Shown: piece by piece, positions 15,493-19,223 of the stretch
How the letters are laid out: every line of letters starts with the position of its first letter
Position numbering within the stretch: position 1 is the stretch's first letter
Assembly (NCBI GenBank): GCA_019313505.1
Contig: JAFDBA010000016.1
Location: 1-19,223, forward strand
Source of the DNA: Deltaproteobacteria bacterium
GTDB lineage: Bacteria > Desulfobacterota > Desulfobacteria > Desulfobacterales > UBA11574
Length of the DNA: 19,223 nucleotides
Direction: 5' to 3'
Translations under genes and position numbers: made by a program
The notes under the pieces: generated by a model
Database searches by the model: none
Told to the model about the DNA's origin: nothing
Seen by the model: the letters and a program-made list of their open reading frames with translations, nothing else

Positions 15493-15559
15493 TGTATTCC
15501 CTCGGTTTGTACATTCTTAATTATATGCAGCCCCATTCTCATCAATAATCATGCCATGT

Positions 15560-15746
15560 GTAACGGCAATGTCCATATGTATATAACAGCATCACTGAGT
15601 TGAAACGTAACTTATTATAATATTATTTAATATTTAGTTATTATAAAAGACAAAGTGATTTTGGTGGAAAAAATTCAAAACAGATTAACAAATAAAAATA
15701 GCGTTACGTGTAATAAAATGTAACGTTAAGTAACGATATTGTAACG
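15560..15746. promoter_or_regulatory. Cluster of GTAAC boxes (putative regulator binding array)
   Basis: Six GTAAC/GTTAC cores lie at 15560, 15607, 15703 (inverted), 15720, 15730 and 15741. The last three are GTAACG starting 10 and 11 bp apart, so on one face of the helix. With the inverted CGTTAC at 15702-15707 the block is framed by exact AGCGTTAC/GTAACGCT arms. TAACGTTA (15721-15728) is itself a palindrome. The box at 15607-15611 lies 2 nt downstream of a minus-strand TATAAT, where a bound regulator could control thioredoxin transcription. No regulator gene is visible in the window. Confidence 0.55.
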
Positions 15747-15830
15747 CTTAGAGATCTGAATGTTGCAAGTTGGTTGGCTTTGTCCACCGGCTATTGCAAG
15801 CTCGCCGCCAGCCAGGCAAAGTAAAAATAA

Positions 15831-15870
15831 CAAATCGACCCCAAGGGCCTATCCCTCAAGGGCCGATTTG
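15831..15870 (+). other. Stem-loop in the intergenic region
   Basis: CAAATCGACC (15831-15840) pairs with GGCCGATTTG (15861-15870) with a single A-C mismatch. The 20-nt loop contains a further GGG/CCC pairing. No T tract follows. A GGTGGG-ATG lies about 20 nt downstream. It could belong to an untranslated leader, a small RNA or a dispersed repeat. Confidence 0.45.
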
Positions 15871-16021
15871 CCGATTAAGAAGGTGGGTAATATGAAAATG
15901 GAGGTTGCCAAGTTAACCTCAACTATATAAACAAGCAAATATTATGCCAGCCATATATCGTTCAATTGAATTTCTTTGTTGCAACCAGGATAAATTAATT
16001 TAAACAGTTTTATATAAAACA

Positions 16022-16097
16022 TTTTTAGTCATACGCCCATAAAAAATACTTGACTATTTAGAGTAAATAGCTATATTATGGTCATAGGCTCATAATA
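16022..16097 (+). promoter_or_regulatory. Promoter of the DUF5320 gene with operators
   Basis: TTGACT (16050-16055) is followed by TATATT after 16 nt or TATTAT after 18 nt, each one mismatch from the -10 consensus. The spacer contains an exact palindrome, CTATTTA-gag-TAAATAG (16054-16070). On each side stands a copy of a 17-mer: GTCATACGCCCATAAAA (16028-16044) and GTCATAGGCTCATAATA (16081-16097). They are identical at 14 of 17 positions and exactly 53 bp apart, about five helical turns. The second copy also lies in a TATTATG/CATAATA inverted repeat. This is the layout of a tightly controlled promoter, possibly looped. Confidence 0.65.
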
Positions 16098-16184
16098 GAA
16101 GGTGAGAATGTCGAGCCATAGAAAGCTCAGATTTGTTCAGGAACAGTATAGTACACAAATTTTAAAGGAAAGGAGGTGTTTTAT

Positions 16185-16583
16185 ATGCCTGGATTTAATG
16201 GAACAGGACCCGCAGGAATGGGTTCTATGACAGGACGGGGCCAAGGGTACTGCAATCCTTCCCGTACTGCTTATGGTCCGACACCGATATTGAGGCGCGG
16301 ATATAGGGGGTATGGTTATGGACAGGGCTTTGGTCGTGGTTTTGGTCAAGGCCGTAGCTTTAGAGGCGGTTTTAGGCCTGGTTTTGGCCAGGGCCGAGGC
16401 TACGGGGGAGGCTTCGAGTTGCCTGGAGCTAATCTTTCCATGGGAAGACGGTATGGAGGTTCCTATGCTATGAATTCTGAAAGCGAGATCAATATTCTCA
16501 AAGGTGAGGCCGATACCGTGAAGAAAGAACTTGATGCCATAAATAAACGCATCGAAGAAATTAAGTCGGAATCTTCTGAATAA
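16185..16583 (+). CDS. DUF5320 protein (Gly/Arg-rich with coiled-coil tail)
   Basis: Starts MPGFNGTGPAGMGSMTG, the signature of DUF5320 proteins, small proteins of anaerobes often encoded beside NifX-type and MinD-type ATPase genes and with unknown function. Residues 38-78 are a low-complexity stretch of GYG, GFG and GRG units, with C23 as the only cysteine. Residues 100-132 form a heptad coiled coil whose pattern matches the tail of the NifX-type protein at 13435-14049. I start it at the ATG at 16185, which lies 8 nt after AGGAGG. A GTG at 16176 overlaps that ribosome binding site and would add three residues, so it is rejected. The gene has its own promoter and is followed by hairpins. Confidence 0.88.
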   Translation: MPGFNGTGPAGMGSMTGRGQGYCNPSRTAYGPTPILRRGYRGYGYGQGFGRGFGQGRSFRGGFRPGFGQGRGYGGGFELPGANLSMGRRYGGSYAMNSESEINILKGEADTVKKELDAINKRIEEIKSESSE

Positions 16584-16599
16584 TAATGTTGATTAAAAT

Positions 16600-16651
16600 G
16601 GCCTTCGGGCCTCCGGATTTATTTCATAGTTTATTTTTTCCAGAGGCCCGA
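16600..16651 (+). terminator. Hairpins downstream of the DUF5320 gene
   Basis: GGCC-TTCG-GGCC (16600-16611) is a short stem with a UUCG tetraloop. Competing with it, CGGGCCTC (16606-16613) pairs exactly with GAGGCCCG (16643-16650), extended by a T-A pair, around a 29-nt loop that ends in TTTTTT. The two folds are mutually exclusive. Termination of the DUF5320 transcript is the simplest role, though the T run lies inside the loop of the larger fold. Confidence 0.45.
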
Positions 16652-16660
16652 GACACCATC

Positions 16661-16684
16661 CAGGGGTTCCACTCGGTGCCCCTG
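16661..16684. terminator. Hairpin between convergent DUF5320 and cooT
   Basis: CAGGGG (16661-16666) pairs exactly with CCCCTG (16679-16684), with an inner CAC/GTG. No T run follows on either strand. It may back up termination from either side of this convergent pair. The rest of the gap up to 16796 shows only a 21-codon frame without a ribosome binding site. Confidence 0.35.
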
Positions 16685-16796
16685 ACTTTACTAATACCTT
16701 TATGAACACAAAGCCTGATGATTCGGTGGTTGTTATCCAACGATGGGAAGCCTCCGAGGAATCTTGACGGGGATTAGCCGTGTTATAAGATGAGGA

Positions 16797-16997
16797 TCAA
16801 TTCGACTTCTCTTTTTTAAGCATGACAAAGTGTCCGTCTATGAGATCTATGGTTTGAATATCACCCTCTATAAACTTCCTTTCCCCGAACAGATTGATAA
16901 ACCAAAAGCCCTTGCCCTCGGCTTCTATGCGAGCTACGTCTTTCATGATTTGATTTTGCTTATCCCCCGAACTCATATACACGGTGCTCAAGCACAT
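16797..16997 (-). CDS. cooT: CooT-type nickel-binding protein
   Basis: A 66-residue protein starting MCLSTVYM, the hallmark of the CooT family. Cys2 at the very N-terminus binds Ni(II) at the dimer interface, and the protein assists nickel insertion into carbon monoxide dehydrogenase. The later segment INLFGERKFIEGDI and LIDGHFVMLKK match the usual small beta-barrel layout. AGGAG before ATG sets the start. It lies just downstream of a fragment of a CooC/MinD-like ATPase, the other nickel-insertion factor. No CO dehydrogenase gene is in the window, so the client is unknown. Distant CooT relatives exist outside CODH systems. Confidence 0.82.
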   Translation of the reverse strand: MCLSTVYMSSGDKQNQIMKDVARIEAEGKGFWFINLFGERKFIEGDIQTIDLIDGHFVMLKKEKSN

Positions 16998-17018
16998 GTT
17001 CTTCTCCTAATTTGTATC

Positions 17019-17168
17019 TCAGTTTTCGGCCAGCAGATCATCCAGGACTTTCCCTACCATATGAAAGGCTTCTCCGGCACTGAAGGCTTGGCCTTCCAAA
17101 CACGCCTCAAATACCAAAGGGTCGTTTGTAATAATTCCAAGGACTTCTATATCACGAGCTTGCCTTAA
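17019..17168 (-). pseudogene. C-terminal remnant of a CooC/MinD-like P-loop ATPase
   Basis: An open frame of 49 codons reads ARDIEVLGIITNDP, then EACLEGQAF, and ends VLDDLLAEN. This is the pattern of the last 45-50 residues of CooC/MinD-type ATPases (IxVLGxIxxDPxVxEAxLEGxP). The MinD-like protein at the right edge ends in a related way (IKVMGRVPFDP). The P-loop and switch regions are absent. The frame opens straight after a TGA and overlaps the stop of the MBL gene by 4 nt in another frame. There is no ATG, GTG or ribosome binding site before the fragment. It looks like what is left after a deletion removed the 5' part of a gene between the MBL gene and cooT. Confidence 0.7.
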
Positions 17169-18004
17169 TCAAATTCAATAGATGTTCCCACATGACAGGG
17201 AAAACATTTCTGAGAGAAGGCCTCCCATAGCTCAGCCGTTGCCTCCCTGCCTGTGCAATGGGCAGGACCCAGTAGATCCGGGTTTATTCGGACCAGGTAT
17301 TTAATTGTGTTATCCATTCGCTTACGTGAGGCGGACAGAAGATGCATCCCGCCCATTACCGCATGAATTGGCTTCCCGTGGGTAAGTTGCCGGATGTAGA
17401 GAAGAGTGTTTATTACACCCGCATGGGCACAGCCGAGAAGAACGACAATGCCCCTGGAAGACTCAAAAAATAGGGCCTGATCATCCAACAATGGGTCGGA
17501 TTTAATGCATCTCTCATCCAGGAAAAAAGGCCCGCCAGTGTCTTCAAACTCTGTTACACGCGGTATTTCACCGGTAACAAAAAGACGGTCAGCAATTTGC
17601 GTAGGCTTGGTCGTGAAAATCACATCACTGGCAATTTTTCGGACAGATTTTTCGTTCATAGATGGCATACCTATGGCTCGACTCTGTCCATATTCATTGC
17701 AGGCAAACTTCGGTTGAAACGCCGCTTGGTGGGCATATACTTTTGGATTTTGGGATAACTGCAGCACATCCTTTAGCCCGCCGGTGTGGTCGTAGTGTCC
17801 ATGACTAAGGACAACAAATTCTGTTTGTTCCAAAGAGACCCCAAGGATGCGCGCGTTATTAAGCAAGGCTCCACCCTGCCCGGTATCGAAAATGATTTTA
17901 GTGGACCCGATTTCTATCCAGAAGCATATTCCATGCTCGGGAATCATGCCCCCTCCGCTGGCCACATTTTCAACCACTACACTAACTCTTACTTTTTGCT
18001 TCAT
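17165..18004 (-). CDS. MBL-fold metallo-hydrolase (COG1237 type)
   Basis: A 279-residue cytosolic protein of the metallo-beta-lactamase fold. The metal motif H68-G-H70-Y-D72-H73 (in LSHGHYDHTGG) is intact, and later ligands are likely in LLGCAHAGVINT near residue 189 and GPAHCTG near 250. It ends VGTSIEF, as is typical of the group related to the dihydropterin-ribofuranosyl-aminobenzene phosphate synthase-like proteins, whose reaction here is unknown. I start it at ATG 18004 (MKQKVRV). A TTG two codons earlier has poorer spacing to AGGGA. Such genes recur next to NifX-type and MinD-type ATPase genes in anaerobes. Its stop codon overlaps the ATPase remnant. Confidence 0.88.
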   Translation of the reverse strand: MKQKVRVSVVVENVASGGGMIPEHGICFWIEIGSTKIIFDTGQGGALLNNARILGVSLEQTEFVVLSHGHYDHTGGLKDVLQLSQNPKVYAHQAAFQPKFACNEYGQSRAIGMPSMNEKSVRKIASDVIFTTKPTQIADRLFVTGEIPRVTEFEDTGGPFFLDERCIKSDPLLDDQALFFESSRGIVVLLGCAHAGVINTLLYIRQLTHGKPIHAVMGGMHLLSASRKRMDNTIKYLVRINPDLLGPAHCTGREATAELWEAFSQKCFPCHVGTSIEFD

Positions 18005-18156
18005 TTGCAATTTTTCCCTGAAAGAAGCCCCTGCCTATTCTTATTTAGGTTTTCGCCAGCAACAATGACCACGATTACGTGCAAGCTCATACCCAGCATG
18101 TATGCTATATCTAATAATCTCGATTGCAGGCACATGTATAGAGATCTCGTCTTCAT
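18001..18156 (-). CDS. Possible 51-aa ORF overlapping the MBL start (ATGA)
   Basis: Open from ATG 18156 to a TGA that overlaps the MBL ATG by 4 nt, a classic coupling arrangement. The product has one hydrophobic segment, roughly residues 14-34 (ending HVIVVIVAG). No Shine-Dalgarno sequence is seen. A competing frame on the same strand (18041-18157) encodes a more protein-like stretch ending ELARNRGHCCWRKPK, with only a GTG at 18133 as start. Either frame, or a frameshifted combination, could be the real small gene. No family is recognised for either. Confidence 0.3.
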   Translation of the reverse strand: MKTRSLYMCLQSRLLDIAYMLGMSLHVIVVIVAGENLNKNRQGLLSGKNCK

Positions 18157-18171
18157 GTTACGGCGCAAAAT

Positions 18172-18543
18172 TCATCTTTTCCATCTTCCGCACATACCTT
18201 TGCCCAAACCTCTCCTCCTGCAACCCCCGGTCCTCTTTGCATTAAAACCCATTTGAGAAAACTTCCGAAGCACGGAGATAAAATCGTCATCCATACCTTC
18301 TTCGTAAAACATATAATTTTCGAAAGGATCTCGATATTGAAGGTCATAACGCCTTCTTTTTTCCTCATTTCCCAGAATCTGATAGGCCGCATTGATCTCC
18401 TTCAGGCGTTCTTCGCTCTCAGGATTGCCCCCATTTCTGTCGGGATGATATTGCATTGCCAGTTTGCGATAGACTTTCTTGATCTCCTCTGCCGATGAAT
18501 CGGGGCTAAGCCCGAGAGTATTGTAATAATTCATGGTCACCAA
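18172..18543 (-). CDS. J-domain (DnaJ-like) co-chaperone
   Basis: Residues 5-70 form a J-domain (YYNTLGLSPDSSAEEIKKVY, then YHPDRNGG). H33-P34-D35 is the motif that stimulates Hsp70 ATPase. No DnaJ zinc fingers or substrate domains follow. Instead there is a short tail with CRRRGLGKGMCGRWKR, basic and with two cysteines. It is thus a specialised class III J-protein that probably directs Hsp70 to a client such as a neighbouring metalloprotein. The start is TTG at 18543, with AGGAG 9 nt upstream. An ATG three codons in lacks a well-placed site. The ribosome binding site overlaps the end of the upstream 51-codon gene, so the two are coupled. Confidence 0.88.
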   Translation of the reverse strand: MVTMNYYNTLGLSPDSSAEEIKKVYRKLAMQYHPDRNGGNPESEERLKEINAAYQILGNEEKRRRYDLQYRDPFENYMFYEEGMDDDFISVLRKFSQMGFNAKRTGGCRRRGLGKGMCGRWKR

Positions 18544-18548
18544 CGTTT

Positions 18549-18704
18549 TTAACTCCTATCAGGGCGCTTATCCATGCCTACATGTGCCTCCATCAGGGCA
18601 GGGAGGAGTCTTGCAGCGCGCTCTCCATAATCGCAGCAGATCCTGCCCGGAGCATGTTCCGATATTCTACCCATAAAGGAAGCAACGTATAATATCCTTT
18701 CCAT
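18549..18704 (-). CDS. 51-aa protein between MinD-type ATPase and J-protein
   Basis: ATG 18704 to TAA 18549, starting MERILYVASFMGRISEHAPG and continuing with ICCDYGERAARLL and a charged end. I recognise no family. It has a CC pair (residues 23-24), no membrane segment and natural-looking composition. Its stop lies 5 nt before the J-protein TTG start, and its last codons contain the J-protein ribosome binding site. It starts 32 bp after the ATPase stop. This tight spacing supports a real gene in the operon. Its own ribosome binding site is weak (TGGAA directly before ATG). Confidence 0.55.
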   Translation of the reverse strand: MERILYVASFMGRISEHAPGRICCDYGERAARLLPALMEAHVGMDKRPDRS

Positions 18705-18736
18705 TTCCACGCGTTAAGGAAAATATCTTTACTGGT

Positions 18737-19223
18737 TCATAACTCAAGACATTGTACCAGATTTTCCCATATGTTTTTGACCGCCTTACAACCTTCAGAA
18801 CTTCCGTCAAATTCCACAATGGTTTTTCCCTGGACCATTGCCCACGTGAAGGCGGGATCAAAAGGAACCCTTCCCATCACTTTTATGTTTCTTTGTTTTG
18901 CAAAGGCTTCGATGGCTTCTCCTTCATCAGGATTGAGATCAAATTTATTGATACACACCATGGCAGGAATCTTGAAAAAAGCGGCCAGCTCGGCCACACG
19001 TTCCATATCATGCCTGCCGGAAACGGTGGGCTCGGTGACAATAAGCACAGCCGTAGCCCCTCCCAGGGACGCGATGACCGGACAACCGATTCCGGGAGGG
19101 CCATCCGTAAGAAGTAAATCCATATGTCTTTCCTCGGCAAGCTTTTTGCCCTCCTGGCGGATGAGGACTACCAGTTTGCCGGAATTTTCTTCCGCAATGC
19201 CAAGCCGGGCATGGGCCATGGGA
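18737..19223 (-). CDS. MinD-superfamily P-loop ATPase, N-terminus outside the window
   Basis: The frame stays open past the right edge, so only the C-terminal part (about 162 residues) is visible. The VHA-like AHARLGIAEENSGKLV stretch, the switch motif DGPPGIGCPVIAS, VLIVTEPTVSGRHDMER and CINKFDLNPDE mark it as a MinD/Mrp-type ATPase of the kind that usually carries an inserted ferredoxin domain N-terminal to the part seen here. The Walker A motif is not in view. Such ATPases are encoded in pairs with NifX/MTH1175-type proteins in anaerobes and are thought to load or transfer metal clusters. It is the most upstream visible gene of the series ATPase, small protein, J-protein, MBL, cooT. Confidence 0.88.
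   Translation of the reverse strand, partial: PMAHARLGIAEENSGKLVVLIRQEGKKLAEERHMDLLLTDGPPGIGCPVIASLGGATAVLIVTEPTVSGRHDMERVAELAAFFKIPAMVCINKFDLNPDEGEAIEAFAKQRNIKVMGRVPFDPAFTWAMVQGKTIVEFDGSSEGCKAVKNIWENLVQCLEL

Larger units (their letters stand above)
15493..16184. other. 692-bp regulatory-looking intergenic region
   Basis: The longest stretch without a convincing gene. It separates the leftward thioredoxin series from the rightward DUF5320 gene. From left to right it holds a GTAAC box cluster (15560-15746), an AT-rich stretch with TATAAT on the minus strand (15614-15619), a GC-rich patch (15770-15820), a stem-loop (15831-15870), a small GAGGTT/AACCTC inverted repeat (15901-15920) and a promoter with palindromic operators (16022-16097). 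A 56-codon open frame at 15760-15930 is probably chance. Confidence 0.6.

Noticed and set aside
15760..15930. A 56-codon plus-strand frame inside the large intergenic region, with an internal ATG at 15892 preceded by GGTGGG
   Set aside because: Pro/Ser/Arg-rich with no family features, running through a GC-rich patch and a stem-loop; more likely chance. The internal 12-codon frame could still be a leader peptide.
16176..16184. GTG start for the DUF5320 protein
   Set aside because: The GTG overlaps the AGGAGG ribosome binding site; the ATG at 16185 has ideal spacing and gives the family's usual MPGFNGTGPAG start.
16702..16767. A 21-codon plus-strand frame between the DUF5320 gene and cooT
   Set aside because: No ribosome binding site, no motif, and it lies behind strong hairpins.
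17160..17180. Programmed frameshift joining the MBL protein to the downstream ATPase-like frame
   Set aside because: No slippery heptamer is present and the MBL protein already ends with its family's normal C-terminus.
1..19223. CRISPR arrays, insertion sequences, phage genes, rRNA
   Set aside because: No regularly spaced repeats, transposase-like frames, phage-type proteins or rRNA segments were found on reading both strands.

Overview
This 19.2 kb window looks like chromosomal DNA from an anaerobic, probably sulfate-reducing member of the Desulfobacterota (Desulfobacterales-like). That is inference from gene content: a DUF5320 protein, an MTH1175/NifX-type protein, a MinD-type ATPase, a CooT-like nickel protein, DUF1638, and a FadH-type flavin/Fe-S oxidoreductase. 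Base composition is moderately AT-rich. No phage, transposase, rRNA or CRISPR array was seen.

Left third (1-7.4 kb), mostly housekeeping. A tRNA-Ala(GGC) and its terminator lie on the minus strand, divergent from a small double-CxxC protein with a near-consensus promoter. A membrane-anchored PpiD/SurA-type foldase follows on the plus strand. A minus-strand series then runs, in transcription order, from a B12-binding/radical SAM/TPR protein (5609-7357) to serA, tatD and yjbQ. Inverted copies of a dispersed-looking repeat flank serA, and a strong palindrome lies between tatD and yjbQ.

Middle (7.4-11.7 kb). After an imperfect 27-nt inverted repeat come a nitroreductase, a CGGC-domain protein and a SEC-C-tagged methionine aminopeptidase, all on the plus strand. 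They converge on a minus-strand FadH/old-yellow-enzyme-type oxidoreductase.

Right part (11.7-19.2 kb), the unusual region. The minus-strand order from 15.5 kb leftwards is thioredoxin, DUF1638 protein, a 40-residue FmdB-like mini-protein, an MTH1175/NifX-type protein with a Gly/Met-rich and coiled-coil tail, a NifU/IscU-like scaffold, a tiny CPxCG peptide, and a 10-TM ArsP_2-type transporter. A 692-bp regulatory-looking region (15493-16184) separates this from a plus-strand DUF5320 gene. It carries six GTAAC cores in 187 bp, a palindrome sitting inside a promoter spacer, and a near-exact repeat on each side of that promoter. From the right edge, a second minus-strand series runs: MinD-type ATPase (cut by the window), a 51-codon gene, a J-domain protein, a possible small ORF, an MBL-fold hydrolase, the remnant of a CooC/MinD-like ATPase, and CooT.

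Taken together, the right part reads as a metal or Fe-S handling locus: scaffold, NifX-type carrier, P-loop ATPase, nickel protein, chaperone, thioredoxin and a metal exporter. It partly resembles the 'orange protein'-type gene sets of Desulfovibrio. The joint function is inference. Several very short genes, with promising motifs or coupling to their neighbours, sit between the larger ones.
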